Notes: generated by a model from the letters alone, not told the origin. Counted from the first letter of the stretch, positions 47,530 to 59,223 are shown. The stretch: DNA of 64,000 bases from Alphaproteobacteria bacterium (GCA_015232335.1 JADFZV010000003.1:1-64000), one strand, 5' to 3'. Translations and numbers: made by a program.

Positions 47530-48143
47530 CAGCCGATCCCCCCGCCCACACCGACTTTACGGATTTCCAGCGTATCTTCCTTCTTGCGCGCCAACTGAGC
47601 GGCAACGCTCTGGCGCTTGGTCTGCGGACGCTTCCTAAGCGTCAGCATGATGGCGCCCACCATGGCGACCAGCAAGATCATGCCCGAGGCCTGGAAGAGA
47701 TAGACATACTTCGTGTAGATAACCTGCCCCAAGGCCTCGGTATTGGTGACCTGCATGAGGTCGGGTGTGGCGGCCGCGATCACATCCTTGGCTTCGGGGG
47801 CGACATGCCATCCGGCAAACACGCTGGCCAGTTCGACCAGAAGGACCAGGCCGATGGCGGCTCCTACCGGCAGATAGGTCAGGAAGCCTTGGCGCAGTTC
47901 GACGAAATTGATGTCGAGCATCATGACCACGAACAAGAACAGCACAGCGACGGCACCCACATAAACCACGACCAGCACCATGGCCAGGAATTCGGCGCCC
48001 AAAAGTAGGAACAAGCCAGCCGCGTTGAAGAAGACGAAGATAAGGAACAAGACGGAGTGCACGGGATTGCGTGCGGAAATCACCGCCACCCCGCCCAGAA
48101 CGGCAAGGATGGCGAACATATAAAAGACGGCGGCCTGGATCAT
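47529..48143 (-). CDS. nuoJ: NADH-quinone oxidoreductase subunit J
   Basis: A 204-residue membrane subunit with five helices and the conserved [18 protein letters not shown] segment that includes the flexible pi-bulge helix. The C-terminal extension (KRPQTKRQS and beyond) is charged. It lies between nuoI (21 bp gap) and nuoK. Confidence 0.96.
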   Translation of the reverse strand: MIQAAVFYMFAILAVLGGVAVISARNPVHSVLFLIFVFFNAAGLFLLLGAEFLAMVLVVVYVGAVAVLFLFVVMMLDINFVELRQGFLTYLPVGAAIGLVLLVELASVFAGWHVAPEAKDVIAAATPDLMQVTNTEALGQVIYTKYVYLFQASGMILLVAMVGAIMLTLRKRPQTKRQSVAAQLARKKEDTLEIRKVGVGGGIG

Positions 48144-48164
48144 GGTCTCATCCTCTCCACGGCC

Positions 48165-48656
48165 CTACCGGTAAGGCGCATCGGCTTCGATGCGCGCTGC
48201 CAGTTCGGTTTCCCAACGCTCGCCATTGGCGAGCAGCTTGGCCTTGTTGTACATCAGTTCCGCCCTTGTTTCGGTGGCGTATTCGAAATTGGGGCCCTCG
48301 ACGATGGCATCCACGGGGCAGGCTTCCTGGCAGAAGCCGCAATAGATGCACTTCGTCATGTCGATATCGTAGCGCCGAGCCCTGCGCGAGCCATCCTCGC
48401 GCACCTCGCCCTCGATGGTGATGGCCAGTGCCGGACAGATCGCCTCGCACAGCTTGCAGGAGATGCAGCGCTCCTCGCCATTGGGATAGCGCCTAAGCGC
48501 ATGCTCGCCACGAAAGCGGGGGGAAAGCGGTCCCTTTTCGAAGGGATAGTTGATGGTGACGGCGGGGCGGAAGAAGAAATATTTCAGCGTGCAGGCCATG
48601 CCCTGCAGCAGTTCCACCAGGAAGAAGGCGCGCGCGGTGCGGTTGATGAAGCTCAT
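48165..48656 (-). CDS. nuoI: NADH-quinone oxidoreductase subunit I
   Basis: A 163-residue ferredoxin-type subunit that binds two 4Fe-4S clusters (N6a and N6b) through [12 protein letters not shown] and [12 protein letters not shown]. The amphipathic N terminus anchors it to the membrane arm. Its length is standard for alphaproteobacteria. Confidence 0.97.
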   Translation of the reverse strand: MSFINRTARAFFLVELLQGMACTLKYFFFRPAVTINYPFEKGPLSPRFRGEHALRRYPNGEERCISCKLCEAICPALAITIEGEVREDGSRRARRYDIDMTKCIYCGFCQEACPVDAIVEGPNFEYATETRAELMYNKAKLLANGERWETELAARIEADAPYR

Positions 48657-48669
48657 GATCCCGCCCCCC

Positions 48670-49692
48670 TCACTTCGGAACCAAGCCGGTGAACTGAAGA
48701 ACGCTTGCCGTAATGACCAGCCAGGCCAGAGACAGCGGCAAGAACACTTTCCAGCCCAAGCGCATCAATTGGTCGTAGCGGAAGCGCGGGAAGGTGGCGC
48801 GCACCCACAGAAAGAAGAACAGCACGAAGCAGATCTTGGCGATGAACCAGATGGGCCCCGGAATCCAGGAGAAGAGGGCGATATCCATGGGGGGCAGCCA
48901 ACCGCCCAGAAACAGAATGACCGTCATGGCGCTCATCAAGATCATGTTGGCATATTCGCCCAGGAAGAAGAGAGCGAAGGGCATGGCGGAATATTCGACA
49001 TTGTAGCCCGCCACCAACTCAGCCTCGGCCTCGGGCAGATCGAAGGGCGAGCGATTGGTCTCGGCCAGCCCCGAGATGAAGAAAACGACGAACATGGGCA
49101 GATGCGGAATGAAGAACCACACCGACTTTTGCGCCATCACCACATCGGACAGGTTAAGCGACCCCACGGTCAGCAGCACCGAGATCAGCACAAAGCCGAT
49201 CGAGACTTCGTATGACACCATCTGGGCTGCCGAGCGAAGCCCGCCCAGGAAGGCGTATTTCGAATTCGAGGCCCAGCCCGACATGATGATGCCGTAAACG
49301 CCGAGGCTTGAGATGGCGAAGAGGTAAAGGATGCCGACATTGATATCGGCCAGGACAATGCCCTCGCCGAAGGGAATGACCGCCCAGCCGACCAAGGCCA
49401 GAAAGAAGGTCATCATGGGAGCCAGGAAATAGACCGTGGCATTGGCCCGGCTGGGCAGCACGGTTTCCTTCAAGAACAGCTTCAATCCGTCGGCCATGGG
49501 CTGCAGCAGGCCGAAGGGACCCACAACATTGGGGCCTTTGCGCATCTGCATGGCGGCGATGATCTTGCGCTCGGCATAGGTCAGATAGGCCACCGCGATC
49601 AGCAGCGGCAGAACGATGCAAACGATCAGAATGACGATCCACAAGAGTGGCCACAGATACTCGACCCAGAGATTGAGCAGAAGATCAGCCAT
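48670..49692 (-). CDS. nuoH: NADH-quinone oxidoreductase subunit H
   Basis: A 340-residue membrane subunit that forms much of the quinone chamber. Conserved features are [21 protein letters not shown] near the start and [20 protein letters not shown], which carries the charged residues linking quinone reduction to pumping. It overlaps nuoG by 8 bp. Confidence 0.97.
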   Translation of the reverse strand: MADLLLNLWVEYLWPLLWIVILIVCIVLPLLIAVAYLTYAERKIIAAMQMRKGPNVVGPFGLLQPMADGLKLFLKETVLPSRANATVYFLAPMMTFFLALVGWAVIPFGEGIVLADINVGILYLFAISSLGVYGIIMSGWASNSKYAFLGGLRSAAQMVSYEVSIGFVLISVLLTVGSLNLSDVVMAQKSVWFFIPHLPMFVVFFISGLAETNRSPFDLPEAEAELVAGYNVEYSAMPFALFFLGEYANMILMSAMTVILFLGGWLPPMDIALFSWIPGPIWFIAKICFVLFFFLWVRATFPRFRYDQLMRLGWKVFLPLSLAWLVITASVLQFTGLVPK

Positions 49693-51748
49693 GGGTCCCC
49701 GTCCTGGGCTCGGCGCCGCTTAAGAAGGTCTCGACGCACACCGCCATGGTGGGCGACGCCCGCCCGATGGGGTCTGTCATGTAATAATTGGCAATCGCGG
49801 TCTTCAATGGCTCGTCGGCCACGGCACCAGCACTGCCGAAAGCGCCCCAGGTTGCAGGCTGGCGCAGATCGGCCCTGGCAAAAACCGAGTTCATATCGCA
49901 AAGTCGCGCTCTCATTTGCGATAGATTGTCGTAGGGCATATGGATGCCGATGGCCCCGGCCACCGCCCGCACGATCTTCCAATCCTCACGCGCCTGACCG
50001 GGCGGAAAGACAGCCAGACGTGTGTGCTGCACACGCCCCTCGGTGTTGACGTAGGTGGCGTTCTTTTCGGTATAGGCCGCACCCGGCAGGATAACGTCGG
50101 CTCGATGCGCCCCGGCATCGCCATGATGGCCCTGATAGATCACGAAGGCCTTGCCCAGGCGGCTCATGTCGATCTCGTCAGCACCCAGCAGATAGACCAG
50201 TTGGATGTCGCCCTTCTCGGCGCCCTCCAGAATTCCCTTCACGTCACGTCCACCCTGGGCGGGAACAAAGCCCAGATCAAGCGCTCCTGCGCGCGCTGCT
50301 GCCGTGTGCAGAACCGAGAATCCGTTCCAGCCCTCTTTCACCACGCCGCAGGTCTCGGCCAGTTTGCGCGCCGACGCCAGAATGGCAGCGCCATCATGGC
50401 GCGACAACGCGCCCATGCCCAGGATCAGCATGGGGTTCTTGGCGGCCTTCAGTTTGGCGGCAAAGGGATGCGCACCAGAAGCGATCGCCTCGAGCAGGGC
50501 GGCACTCTCTCCCAACTGCTCGGTCTTGTAGGTCAGGTCCATCTTGGGACCGATGACGCCAACCGGAAATCCGCCCCTAAGCGAGCGCTTGCGGATACGG
50601 GCATTGATCACCGGCGCTTCCCTGCGCGGGTTGGAGCCAATGATCAGCAGCGCATCCGCCGCATCAATTCCGGCAATGCCGGGATTGAACAGATAACCGG
50701 CCCGGCAGGAGGGATCGATCTGGGCGAAATCCTGGCGGCAATCGAGATTGGATACTTTAAGGTCCGTCATCAGGTCTTTCAGCGCCGCTACGGATTCACA
50801 ATCGGCCAGATCGCCCACGATGGCGGCCATTGCCTTGGCGTCGGTATTTTTCAGCTTGGCGGCAACCAGAGACAGGGCTTCGTCCCATGTGGCTTCGCGC
50901 AATTTCCCATTCTCGCGGATATAAGGCCGATCCAGGCGCTGGCGCATCAGGCCATCAATGGCAAAGCGGCTTTTATCACCCAGCCATTCCTCGTTGATGT
51001 CGTCGTTGTTGCGCGGCATGACGCGCAGAACTTCGCCGCCCTTGCTGTCGGCGCGAATATGAGAGCCCACGGCATCCAGCGCGTCGATGGTCTCGGTCTT
51101 CTTCAGTTCCCAAGGACGCGCCCTGAAGGCATAAGGCGCACTGGTCAGTGCCCCCACCGGGCACAGATCGATCAGACAGCCCGACAATTCCGTGCCGATG
51201 GCCTTATCGACATAGGTGTCGATTTCCATATGCTCGCCCCGGCCGATGCCGCCCAGATCGGGCACGCCCGCCACCTCGGTGGTAAAGCGGATGCAGCGGG
51301 TGCAATGAATGCAGCGGGTCATCTCGGCCTTGATCAGGGGGCCGAAATTCTTGCGCCGCACGGCATGCTTCTTTTCGGCATAGCGCCCATGATCGCGCCC
51401 GAAGGCCACCGCCTGATCCTGCAGATCGCATTCGCCGCCCTGATCGCAGATCGGGCAATCCAAGGGGTGGTTGATCAGGATCAGTTCCATCACGCCCCGG
51501 CGCGCCTTCAACACGTTGGGAGTGCTGGTGCGCACCACCATCCCCTCGCCCACCGGCATGGCGCAGGAAGCAACGGGCTTGGGCGCCTTTTCCACTTCGA
51601 CCAGACACATGCGGCAATTGCCCGCGATGCTCAAGCGTTCATGATAGCAGAAGCGCGGAATCTCGATGCCCAGCATCTCGGCCGCCTGCAACACCGTGGT
51701 GTTGGCGGGAACCTCGATTTCCTGGCCGTCGATCGTAAGCTTCGGCAT
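49685..51748 (-). CDS. nuoG: NADH-quinone oxidoreductase subunit G
   Basis: A 687-residue iron-sulfur subunit. The N-terminal part holds the 2Fe-2S motif ([16 protein letters not shown]) and the 4Fe-4S motifs HCTRC and CPVGALT. The remaining two thirds resemble molybdopterin oxidoreductases without their cofactor. The clusters pass electrons from NuoE/F towards NuoI. It overlaps nuoH and is 18 bp from nuoF. Confidence 0.96.
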   Translation of the reverse strand: MPKLTIDGQEIEVPANTTVLQAAEMLGIEIPRFCYHERLSIAGNCRMCLVEVEKAPKPVASCAMPVGEGMVVRTSTPNVLKARRGVMELILINHPLDCPICDQGGECDLQDQAVAFGRDHGRYAEKKHAVRRKNFGPLIKAEMTRCIHCTRCIRFTTEVAGVPDLGGIGRGEHMEIDTYVDKAIGTELSGCLIDLCPVGALTSAPYAFRARPWELKKTETIDALDAVGSHIRADSKGGEVLRVMPRNNDDINEEWLGDKSRFAIDGLMRQRLDRPYIRENGKLREATWDEALSLVAAKLKNTDAKAMAAIVGDLADCESVAALKDLMTDLKVSNLDCRQDFAQIDPSCRAGYLFNPGIAGIDAADALLIIGSNPRREAPVINARIRKRSLRGGFPVGVIGPKMDLTYKTEQLGESAALLEAIASGAHPFAAKLKAAKNPMLILGMGALSRHDGAAILASARKLAETCGVVKEGWNGFSVLHTAAARAGALDLGFVPAQGGRDVKGILEGAEKGDIQLVYLLGADEIDMSRLGKAFVIYQGHHGDAGAHRADVILPGAAYTEKNATYVNTEGRVQHTRLAVFPPGQAREDWKIVRAVAGAIGIHMPYDNLSQMRARLCDMNSVFARADLRQPATWGAFGSAGAVADEPLKTAIANYYMTDPIGRASPTMAVCVETFLSGAEPRTGTHG

Positions 51749-51766
51749 CGTTTTCCGTCCTTGCCG

Positions 51767-53044
51767 TTACAGTCTGGCCTGACGGCGCGCCAGAATGCGG
51801 CGCTCCATCTCGGGCCTGAAATTGCGGATCAATCCCTGGATCGGCCAGGCGGCGGCGTCGCCGAGCGCGCAAATGGTATGGCCCTCGACCTGACGCGTCA
51901 CCTCGTCCAGCATGTCGATTTCCTCGATCTCGGCCTCGCCCGAGACCATGCGCTCCATCATGCGCCACATCCAGCCGGTTCCCTCGCGGCATGGCGTGCA
52001 CTGGCCGCAGCTTTCATGCTTGTAGAAGTAGGAAAGCCTTGCGATCGCCTTCACGATATCGGTGGATTTGTCCATCACGATGACGGCAGCAGTGCCCAGG
52101 CCCGAACGCACTTCGCGAAGCGCGTCGAAATCCATCAGCACATTGTCGCAGACATCCTTGGTCAGCACCGGCACCGACGAGCCGCCGGGGATGATTCCCA
52201 ACAGATTGTCCCAGCCGCCACGCACACCGCCCGCATGCTTCTCGATAAGCTCCCTAAGCGGAATGCTCATCGATTCCTCGACATTGCAAGGCTTGTTCAC
52301 ATGGCCCGAAATGCAGAACAGCTTGGTGCCCGTGTTGTTGGGACGCCCGAAACTCGAGAACCAGGTTGCACCCCGGCGCAGGATCGTTGCCACCACGGCA
52401 ATCGATTCCACATTGTTGACCGTAGTGGGACAGCCATAAAGACCGACACCGGCGGGGAAAGGCGGCTTCAAGCGCGGCTGGCCCTTTTTGCCCTCAAGGC
52501 TTTCGATCAGGGCCGATTCCTCGCCGCAGACATAGGCCCCCATGCCGCGATGGACATAGACCTCGAAATCCCAGCCCGAGCCGCAGGCATTCTTGCCGAT
52601 CAGCCCGGCCTCGCGGGCCTGATCGATGGCGGCCTGAAGATGCTCGGCCTCGCGAAAGAATTCGCCGCGCACATAGATATAGGCGGCATGGGCCTGCACG
52701 GCAAAACCGGCGATCAGACAGCCTTCGACCAGCTTGTGCGGATCGTGGCGCAGAATCTCGCGGTCTTTGCAGGTGCCGGGCTCGCCCTCATCGGCATTGA
52801 CCACCAGGAAATGCGGCCTAGCCCCCACTTCCTTGGGCATGAAGGACCATTTGACGCCGGTCGAGAAACCGGCGCCGCCGCGACCACGCAGGCCCGAGGT
52901 CTTCACCTCGTTGATGATCCATTCGCGGCCCTTGGCCAGAATGTCCTTGGTGCCGTCCCAGTCACCGCGCGACTTCGCACCCTTAAGCCCGAAATCATGC
53001 TGGCCGTAGAGATTGGTAAAAATGCGGTCCTTATCAGCCAACAT
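51767..53044 (-). CDS. nuoF: NADH-quinone oxidoreductase subunit F
   Basis: A 425-residue subunit with the NADH and FMN sites and cluster N3. The NADH loop [13 protein letters not shown], the FMN-binding NADEGEPGT and the cluster motif [12 protein letters not shown] are all present. It opens into nuoG after 18 bp and follows nuoE after 3 bp. Confidence 0.97.
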   Translation of the reverse strand: MLADKDRIFTNLYGQHDFGLKGAKSRGDWDGTKDILAKGREWIINEVKTSGLRGRGGAGFSTGVKWSFMPKEVGARPHFLVVNADEGEPGTCKDREILRHDPHKLVEGCLIAGFAVQAHAAYIYVRGEFFREAEHLQAAIDQAREAGLIGKNACGSGWDFEVYVHRGMGAYVCGEESALIESLEGKKGQPRLKPPFPAGVGLYGCPTTVNNVESIAVVATILRRGATWFSSFGRPNNTGTKLFCISGHVNKPCNVEESMSIPLRELIEKHAGGVRGGWDNLLGIIPGGSSVPVLTKDVCDNVLMDFDALREVRSGLGTAAVIVMDKSTDIVKAIARLSYFYKHESCGQCTPCREGTGWMWRMMERMVSGEAEIEEIDMLDEVTRQVEGHTICALGDAAAWPIQGLIRNFRPEMERRILARRQARL

Positions 53045-53047
53045 GGT

Positions 53048-53641
53048 TCAGCCCTCCCCCTTCAAGGTGGTGGGGCCGCCCAGAGGCGCTGAATTCATCC
53101 GACCGTTCTGCGGGCCGGGCTTGGGCGCCTCGCCGCGCTTGATGGCTTCCAGAACGCGGGTGACACTTTCCTCGTCCAAGTCTTCGAAATAATCGTCATT
53201 GATGGCGGCCACGGGCGCATTGACGCAGGCCCCGGCACACTCCACCTCGGAAAGCGTGAACTGACCATCGGGCGTGGTTTCGCCAATGCCGATGCCCAAC
53301 GTCTTCTTGCAGGCCGAGACCACATGGTCCGAGCCTCTGAGCCAGCACGGCAGATTGGTGCAGACCTGGACATGATGCCGCCCCACCGGCTTCGTGTTGT
53401 ACATGGTGTAGAAATGCGCCACCTCATACACCTTGATGGGATCAAGCCCCAGGTACTCGGCCACATAATCCATGGCGGCGCGGGGCAGCCATCCGCCGAT
53501 CTGGCGCTGGGCCAGATCAAGCAGAGGCATAACGGCACTTCTGCTCCGCCCCTCGGGATATTTGGCGATGACCTGCTTGGCCTTGACCAATGTCTCGGCG
53601 TCGAAGGAAAAGCTTTTGGGTTCTTCGCGGTGCAGACTCAT
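53048..53641 (-). CDS. nuoE: NADH-quinone oxidoreductase subunit E
   Basis: A 197-residue thioredoxin-like subunit that binds the 2Fe-2S cluster N1a. The four ligands lie in VCTNLPC and [12 protein letters not shown] short Pro/Gly-rich C-terminal tail follows residue 175. It overlaps nuoD by 4 bp. Confidence 0.96.
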   Translation of the reverse strand: MSLHREEPKSFSFDAETLVKAKQVIAKYPEGRSRSAVMPLLDLAQRQIGGWLPRAAMDYVAEYLGLDPIKVYEVAHFYTMYNTKPVGRHHVQVCTNLPCWLRGSDHVVSACKKTLGIGIGETTPDGQFTLSEVECAGACVNAPVAAINDDYFEDLDEESVTRVLEAIKRGEAPKPGPQNGRMNSAPLGGPTTLKGEG

Positions 53642-54816
53642 CGGTCGATCTCGCCGAAAACAATGTCGATGGAACCGATGATGGCCACCACGTCGGCCAG
53701 CATATGGCCCTTGCCCATCATCTCGAGGGCCTGCAGATGGGCATATCCCGGCGCCCTGATCTTGCAGCGATAGGGACGATTAGTGCCGTCCGAAACCAGA
53801 TAGACGGCGAATTCGCCCTTGGGGGCCTCGACCGCCGTATAGGTCTCGCCTGCCGGAACGCGCAAACCCTCGGTGAACAGCTTGAAATGATGAATCAGCG
53901 CTTCCATCGAGCGCTTCATCTCGGCCCGGGGTGGCGGCGTCACCTTGCGGTCTTCCGCCTTGGCAGGCCCGCCCGGCATCTTGGCCAGGCACTGCTTGAT
54001 GATCTTCACGGATTCCCGCATCTCGACCATGCGGATCAGATAGCGGTCGTAGCAGTCGCCATGCTTGCAGATGGGGATGTCGAAATCCATCTCGGCATAG
54101 CTGTCGTAGGGCTGCGACTTGCGCAAATCCCAGGCGATACCGGAAGCCCGAAGATTGGGGCCTGAAAAACCCCAGTCCAGCGCCTGCTCGGGCGAAACGA
54201 TGCCGATATCCACCGTGCGCTGCTTGAAGATGCGGTTCTCGGTGACCAGGGTCTCGATATCGTCGATGATCTTGGGAAAGCTTTCGGTCCAGGCGCCGAT
54301 ATCGTCCAAAAGCGCCTGGGGCGTATCGAAAGAAACGCCGCCCGGGCGGAAATAATTGGCGTGCAGACGAGCCCCGCAGGCCCGCTCGTAGAATTCCATC
54401 AGCTTTTCGCGTTCCTCGAAGCCCCACAGGATGGGGGTCATGCCGCCCACGTCCATCACATAGGCCGTGATATTGAGCAGATGATTAAGGATGCGTCCAA
54501 TCTCGCAATAAAGCGTGCGGATCATCTTGCCCCGGGCCGGTACCTCGATGCCCATCAGCTTTTCCACGGCCAGCACGAAAGCGTGCTCCTGGTTCATGGT
54601 GCCGACATAGTCCAGGCGGTCGAAATAGGGGGTGGCCTGCAGATAGGTTTTGTTCTCGATTAGCTTTTCGGTGCCGCGGTGCAGAAGGCCGATATGCGGA
54701 TCAGCCCGTTCCACCACCTCGCCCGACAAGCCCAGCACAAGACGCAGCACGCCGTGCGCGGCCGGATGCTGGGGGCCAAAATTGACGAAGTAGGTCTGGT
54801 CCTCGCTCGTCCCCAT
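53638..54816 (-). CDS. nuoD: NADH-quinone oxidoreductase subunit D
   Basis: A 392-residue subunit related to NiFe-hydrogenase large subunits. With NuoB it forms the quinone site. The conserved start [17 protein letters not shown] holds the quinone-site His, and RGTEKLIE and the Tyr in [11 protein letters not shown] are also seen. It is a separate gene from nuoC, as is usual outside the enterics. Confidence 0.97.
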   Translation of the reverse strand: MGTSEDQTYFVNFGPQHPAAHGVLRLVLGLSGEVVERADPHIGLLHRGTEKLIENKTYLQATPYFDRLDYVGTMNQEHAFVLAVEKLMGIEVPARGKMIRTLYCEIGRILNHLLNITAYVMDVGGMTPILWGFEEREKLMEFYERACGARLHANYFRPGGVSFDTPQALLDDIGAWTESFPKIIDDIETLVTENRIFKQRTVDIGIVSPEQALDWGFSGPNLRASGIAWDLRKSQPYDSYAEMDFDIPICKHGDCYDRYLIRMVEMRESVKIIKQCLAKMPGGPAKAEDRKVTPPPRAEMKRSMEALIHHFKLFTEGLRVPAGETYTAVEAPKGEFAVYLVSDGTNRPYRCKIRAPGYAHLQALEMMGKGHMLADVVAIIGSIDIVFGEIDR

Positions 54817-54819
54817 CGC

Positions 54820-55410
54820 CTAACCCTTCGCCTCGCCCTTGGTGACCATGCCCTCCCAGGGGCTCAAAAAATCGAAATTGCGGAATTCCTGCACCAGCTT
54901 GACCGGCTCGTAGACGATGCGCTTGGTTTCGTCGTCGTAACGCACTTCGTAATAGCCGGTCAGCGGGAAATCCTTGCGCAGGGGATAGCCCTCGAAATTG
55001 TAATCCGTCAGCAGGCGGCGTAGATCAGGATGCCCGTCAAAGGGAATGCCGTACATGTCGAAGACTTCGCGCTCGAACCAGCCCGCCGTGGAAAAGACGC
55101 CGGTCACTGTGGGAACGGCATCGCCCTCGTCGGCCAGAACCTTCACGCGCACCCGCTGGTTATGCTTGAGCGACAGCAGATTATAGACCACCTCGAAACG
55201 GTGTTCGCGGTCGGGGTAGTCAGCGCCGCAGATGTCCATCAGTTGCTTGAACATGCAGCTTGAATCGTCGCGCAGATGGGTCAGCACATGAATAATGGCT
55301 CCCAGGCGGGCCAGCACGACCAACTCGCCGTTCTCAAGATGTGTGCCCAGAACATCGTCCGGCAAGGCCGCCTCTATGGCATTTCCCAATTCGTCGATCG
55401 GAAGGGTCAT
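54820..55410 (-). CDS. nuoC: NADH-quinone oxidoreductase subunit C
   Basis: A 196-residue peripheral-arm subunit (30 kDa type). The family signature [27 protein letters not shown] is present in pieces, followed by [12 protein letters not shown]. It lies 3 bp before nuoD and 10 bp after nuoB. Confidence 0.96.
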   Translation of the reverse strand: MTLPIDELGNAIEAALPDDVLGTHLENGELVVLARLGAIIHVLTHLRDDSSCMFKQLMDICGADYPDREHRFEVVYNLLSLKHNQRVRVKVLADEGDAVPTVTGVFSTAGWFEREVFDMYGIPFDGHPDLRRLLTDYNFEGYPLRKDFPLTGYYEVRYDDETKRIVYEPVKLVQEFRNFDFLSPWEGMVTKGEAKG

Positions 55411-55420
55411 CGCCGATAGC

Positions 55421-55945
55421 CTATCGCATGATTGTCCCGGTGCGCCGGATCCGCTTCTGCAATTGCAGAATGCCGTAGATCAGCGCCTCGGCGGTTGGGG
55501 GGCAACCGGGAACATATACGTCCACCGGCACGATGCGGTCGCAACCGCGCACCACGGAATAGGAATAATGGTAATAGCCGCCGCCATTGGCGCACGAGCC
55601 CATCGACATCACATAGCGCGGCTCGGGCATCTGGTCATAGACCTTGCGAAGAGCGGGCGCCATCTTGTTGGTCAGCGTTCCGGCCACGATCATCAGATCG
55701 GATTGGCGGGGGCTGGGACGAAAGACCACGCCGAAGCGGTCGAGATCGTAGCGCGAACAACCGGCATGGATCATCTCGACGGCACAGCAGGCCAGGCCAA
55801 AGGTCATCGGCCACATGCTGCCGGTTCTGGCCCAGTTCACCACCGCATCGACGCTGGTCAGCAGGAAGCCCTTGTCGGCCACCTCGCCCGCCACGGCCGC
55901 CGCCAGGGCGTCGGGGGGCATGTCCTTGGTCAGGGTCACTCCCAT
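55421..55945 (-). CDS. nuoB: NADH-quinone oxidoreductase subunit B
   Basis: A 174-residue subunit that holds cluster N2, the last cluster before quinone. Ligands are the CC pair in GLACCAVEM, the Cys in GSCANGG and the Cys in PGCPP. The ATG at 55945 is chosen over 55966 because a GGAG site lies 7 bases upstream of it. The gene overlaps nuoA by 10 bp. Confidence 0.96.
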   Translation of the reverse strand: MGVTLTKDMPPDALAAAVAGEVADKGFLLTSVDAVVNWARTGSMWPMTFGLACCAVEMIHAGCSRYDLDRFGVVFRPSPRQSDLMIVAGTLTNKMAPALRKVYDQMPEPRYVMSMGSCANGGGYYHYSYSVVRGCDRIVPVDVYVPGCPPTAEALIYGILQLQKRIRRTGTIMR

Positions 55946-56301
55946 TCCAGGGCTCCCTTCTTCCATTCATAGACGAAGCCGACGGTAAGGACGGCCAGGA
56001 AAATCATCATCGACCAATAGCCGAACAGCCCGACATCGCCCAGCGAAACCGCCCAGGGAAAAAGGAAGGCCACTTCCAGATCGAAAATGATGAACAAGAT
56101 GGAGACCAGATAGAAGCGCACATCGAATTTCGAGCGCGCATCCGAGAAGGGCTCGAAGCCGCATTCATAGGGCGAGGATTTTTCGGTATCGGGTTTCTGA
56201 TGGCCGACGATCCACGAGGCGCCAATGGCGATCACGGCAATGGCGATGGCAATGCCCAGGAAGACCAGGATCGGGAGGTATTCCTGGAGCAGGATGTCCA
56301 T
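55936..56301 (-). CDS. nuoA: NADH-quinone oxidoreductase subunit A
   Basis: A 121-residue membrane subunit with three helices and the charged loop [12 protein letters not shown] that contains the conserved Cys. It is the first gene of the complex I operon. The ATG at 56301 with an AGGTGA site upstream is chosen; an in-frame GTG at 56310 is possible. A good promoter lies about 110 bp upstream. Confidence 0.95.
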   Translation of the reverse strand: MDILLQEYLPILVFLGIAIAIAVIAIGASWIVGHQKPDTEKSSPYECGFEPFSDARSKFDVRFYLVSILFIIFDLEVAFLFPWAVSLGDVGLFGYWSMMIFLAVLTVGFVYEWKKGALEWE

Positions 56302-56409
56302 GTCACTCACCTCGAAGCCCCTTGTTCGTTCTTGACGACGCGCACCCCTTGGGGGGGCGCGGCCCGCCCCGCCGTTCTTGTGACGGCATCGACGGTCTCC
56401 CTGTCCCGA

Positions 56410-56438
56410 GGTCTAGCAGAGCGCAGGAATGACGTCAA
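56410..56438 (-). promoter_or_regulatory. Promoter of the nuo operon
   Basis: On the minus strand, TTGACG (56433-56438) is followed after 17 bp by TAGACC (56410-56415). It would start a transcript with a leader of about 100 bases before nuoA. The rest of the 56302-56526 gap holds a GC-rich stretch and a 7-bp hairpin (56476-56498) without a T run. Confidence 0.6.
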
Positions 56439-56526
56439 ACCGTTTTAGGAGGGGAACACCCTACCCGCAGGGGACAATTCACAGGATTCCAGTGAATTAT
56501 TTCAAAGAGATGATCTGGAGGGAAAA

Positions 56527-56603
<77 letters not shown>

Positions 56604-56621
56604 GCAAAACGGAAGGATGGC

Positions 56622-56650
56622 TGTGTATCTCCTGGCGTCCCCGGTGTCAA
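56622..56650 (-). promoter_or_regulatory. Promoter of tRNA-Asp
   Basis: On the minus strand, a consensus TTGACA (56645-56650) is followed after 17 bp by TACACA (56622-56627), about 20 bp upstream of the tRNA 5' end. Spacing and -35 box are near ideal. Confidence 0.65.
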
Positions 56651-56723
56651 GGCAACATATAGTTCCCGAAGTGCCTGCCCCGGGCATTGGAAGTAAGGCA
56701 GCGCGTTCGCTTTTCAGAGGAAA

Positions 56724-56939
56724 TCAGCCCGGGCGGGCGCCGCCTTCGTCCTCATAGACGTCCAGAACCTCGTAGGGCAGGACCTTCTGGGGGAAATTGA
56801 TCTGGGCTTTCAGCCAGTCCACGGCCACCAGAACAGCGCCCTCCTTGTCCCGGGCCTGGACATGCGAGGCCCAGGTCAGATGGCCGCCCGCCACTGAAAA
56901 GGCGAGTTTGACGTACCAAGTCTTCAGCGAACCGGCCAT
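56724..56939 (-). CDS. Small conserved-looking protein of unknown function
   Basis: A 71-residue protein I cannot name. It has an alpha/beta pattern: an N-terminal strand (WYVKLAFSVAGG), a helix (KEGAVLVAVDWLKAQI) and an acidic end. There is no signal peptide or membrane segment. Codon use looks like its neighbours. It lies 42 bp after the TPR-glycosyltransferase gene on the same strand and could be co-transcribed with it. Confidence 0.6.
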   Translation of the reverse strand: MAGSLKTWYVKLAFSVAGGHLTWASHVQARDKEGAVLVAVDWLKAQINFPQKVLPYEVLDVYEDEGGARPG

Positions 56940-56981
56940 GTAAAACCTCGAAGCGCTTGTTGTCCTCGGGGAAGAATAGCC

Positions 56982-58124
56982 TTAGCCGGGCCGGGAATCC
57001 ACCCGTTCGGATAGGGCTTGCGACAATTTCATCAAGGCCTGAGTCCATCCCTGCTCATCGGCCCTGAAAAGCCTGAGGCTGGGATACCAGCCCGTCACCT
57101 CTCCCTCCAGCCCCCAGACCCAATGAGGAAGGACAGGCAGCAGGACGAAAGCAGGCATGCCCAAGGCCCCCGCCAGATGGGCCGAAGCCGTATCGACCGT
57201 GATCAGAAGATCGAGCCCCTGGAGTAGAGCCGCCGTGGCGGCGAAATCCGTCATCTCGCCTGCCCGGTCGATCAAGGGGGCAGGCCCTGTCCAATCGGGC
57301 AATTGCGAAGCAGCCTCCCCCAGTTGAAGACAGTGAAAGACAACATCCCGAGCGGCACCCAAATGACGCCCCAGCAGAGACAGATCAAGGGCGCGCGCCT
57401 TCTGATGGCGGCTATCGGCCCTGCCGCTCCAGATCAGGCCGATATCGCGCCCCTTGGAAGCCGGGGGCATTTCCAGCGACTGGTGGAGCGGCTTCAGATA
57501 AGGCGGATAAGGACGCTTCAAGCCGAAAGCGCCTAACCGGTAGGGAAGACTCATCATCATGACGAAGCGGTCGAAGGCGGGTAGCGCCTCGCCCGCGCTG
57601 ACCACCTGCGCCACGCCCGGCACATCGGACAGTAGGCGCTTCAATTCGGGCGGCACCACCAGAATCAGCTTGTTGCAATACTGTGCCGCCAGAGGCAGAA
57701 AACGCGCGAATTGGATCATGTCGCCGAACCCCTGCTCGGCCAGCACCAGCAGCGTTCCCTCCAGAGGCTTGCCGTCCCACGACAACTCCAGCGCCGGATG
57801 CCAGGCGGGACGGGAAAAGCTGGACCAGCGCCTCTCGTAAAGAGCCAGTCCCCGCTCCTCCTCGCCCAGTGTCAGCAGCACATGCGCCAGATTATAGGCG
57901 GCAACACCCTGCTCAGGATCGAGCTTCAGGGCCTGCTCAAGCGGCTCTTGAGCGCCTCTTGCATCGCCGCTCTCATAAAGGCAGACCCCCAGGGCGGAAA
58001 ACAGGCCGGGGTTCTCGGGATGCGCCAGGCAAAGCGCTTCAAGCACGGGCACGGCCAAGGCTGCCTCGCCACTGGCCCATAAGGCGTGGGCCGATTGAAA
58101 AAGTTGCTCCTCTTCCTGGCTCAT
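56982..58124 (-). CDS. TPR protein with GT9/GT41-like glycosyltransferase domain
   Basis: A 380-residue protein. The first 105 residues hold three TPR-like helical pairs (for example NPGLFSALGVCLYESGDARGA). The rest resembles the ADP-heptose/O-GlcNAc-type glycosyltransferase fold: LLVLAEQGFGDMIQFARFLPL in the first half, then IGLIWSGRADSRHQKARALDL and LDLLITVDTASAHLAGALGMPAFVLLP. That last segment is a strong marker of GT9-like donors. The ATG at 58124 is preferred to the GTG at 58130. It may glycosylate a surface protein; the divergent FkbM-type methyltransferase supports a sugar-modification locus. Confidence 0.8.
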   Translation of the reverse strand: MSQEEEQLFQSAHALWASGEAALAVPVLEALCLAHPENPGLFSALGVCLYESGDARGAQEPLEQALKLDPEQGVAAYNLAHVLLTLGEEERGLALYERRWSSFSRPAWHPALELSWDGKPLEGTLLVLAEQGFGDMIQFARFLPLAAQYCNKLILVVPPELKRLLSDVPGVAQVVSAGEALPAFDRFVMMMSLPYRLGAFGLKRPYPPYLKPLHQSLEMPPASKGRDIGLIWSGRADSRHQKARALDLSLLGRHLGAARDVVFHCLQLGEAASQLPDWTGPAPLIDRAGEMTDFAATAALLQGLDLLITVDTASAHLAGALGMPAFVLLPVLPHWVWGLEGEVTGWYPSLRLFRADEQGWTQALMKLSQALSERVDSRPG

Positions 58125-58190
58125 CCACACCTACGAAACAGAAGGATTTGAACGCTTGTCGGCAAAAATGGAATGTGAGACTTTCCTTGC

Positions 58191-59042
58191 ATGTCCAACA
58201 CCACACCATCCCTGCATTCTATCCTCAATTTGTCCTTTCCGGTAACGGTTGTCGATGCCGGAGCCAATCCCATCGACGGCGCCCCCGCCTATGACAGTCT
58301 GCTGAAGGCGGGACATGCCAAGGTCATCGGGTTCGAGCCCAATCTTGAAGCCCTGGAAAAGCTGAAATCAGCCCAGGGCCCCAACGAAATTTATCTGCCC
58401 CATGCCCTGGGTGACGGAAAGACCCACCAGCTGCATCATTGCTATGCGCCGGGCATGACATCGCTGCTTGAACCCAACCCTGAGGTTTTAGGGCTGTTTC
58501 ACGGATTTCAAGATTGGGGGCGCGTGGAACGGATCGAGGAGGTGACGACGGTTCGCCTGGACGATATTGCGGAGACGGCAGGCGCCGACCTGATCAAGCT
58601 GGACGTTCAAGGGGCCGAACTGATGGTGCTTGAACATGCCAGAACACGCCTCGCCCAGGCGACCGTCATCGAAACCGAAGTCGAATTCCTGCCCATGTAT
58701 GTGGGCCAGCCGCTCTTTTCCGAAATCGACATCTTTCTGCGCCAGAACGGCTTTTATCTGCATCGCTTCAACCAGATCGTCAGCCGCGTTCTGAAACCGA
58801 TGATTCTCAACGACGACATCATGGCCGGATTCAGCCAATCGCTCTGGGGGGTCGCGATCTTCGTGCGGGATTTGACCAAACTGTCTGATCTGAAGCCAGA
58901 AGTGCTGCTGCGCATGGCCGCGATCCTGCACGACTGCTACCAGTCGTTCGACGCCGTGCAGCGCATTCTGATGGAATACGACCGCCAAACCAAAAGCTGC
59001 TATGGCATCCTTTACGGCAAGGCCGTGGGCGGAATGGCCTGA
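58191..59042 (+). CDS. FkbM-family methyltransferase
   Basis: A 283-residue SAM-dependent methyltransferase. The Rossmann motif I is VVDAGANPID, followed by the acidic end of the next strand (VIGFEPN) and the FkbM hallmark LIKLDVQGAELMVLEHA. Members methylate hydroxyl groups of sugars or polyketides. It is divergent from the TPR-glycosyltransferase gene, across 66 bp, and precedes tRNA-Val on the other strand by 13 bp. A sugar-methylation role is the likely reading. Confidence 0.86.
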   Translation: MSNTTPSLHSILNLSFPVTVVDAGANPIDGAPAYDSLLKAGHAKVIGFEPNLEALEKLKSAQGPNEIYLPHALGDGKTHQLHHCYAPGMTSLLEPNPEVLGLFHGFQDWGRVERIEEVTTVRLDDIAETAGADLIKLDVQGAELMVLEHARTRLAQATVIETEVEFLPMYVGQPLFSEIDIFLRQNGFYLHRFNQIVSRVLKPMILNDDIMAGFSQSLWGVAIFVRDLTKLSDLKPEVLLRMAAILHDCYQSFDAVQRILMEYDRQTKSCYGILYGKAVGGMA

Positions 59043-59055
59043 CCGCAATTCGCGC

Positions 59056-59130
59056 TGGTGGGCGATGAGGGGATCGAACCCCCGACCCTCTCGGTGTAAA
59101 CGAGACGCTCTACCGCTGAGCTAATCGCCC
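59056..59130 (-). tRNA. tRNA-Val(TAC)
   Basis: A 75-base cloverleaf with acceptor stem GGGCGAT/ATCGCCC, D arm TAGCTCAGCGGTAGAG, anticodon stem TCTCG/CGAGA, loop TTTACAC (anticodon TAC), T loop GTTCGATC, discriminator A and an encoded CCA. Confidence 0.97.
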
Positions 59131-59223
59131 CTGCGCGATGCGATCCGGCATGATGGCCCAGACCGCAAAAAATGACAATGCCGGCCACCTGTTCGGCAGC
59201 CGGCATCGCAACGTGGCGTGGCA

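Noticed and set aside
49940..53092. A 1050-codon open frame on the plus strand
   Set aside because: It is opposite nuoG and nuoF, both with complete cofactor motifs. It has no recognisable domain and has the skewed composition of an antisense frame.
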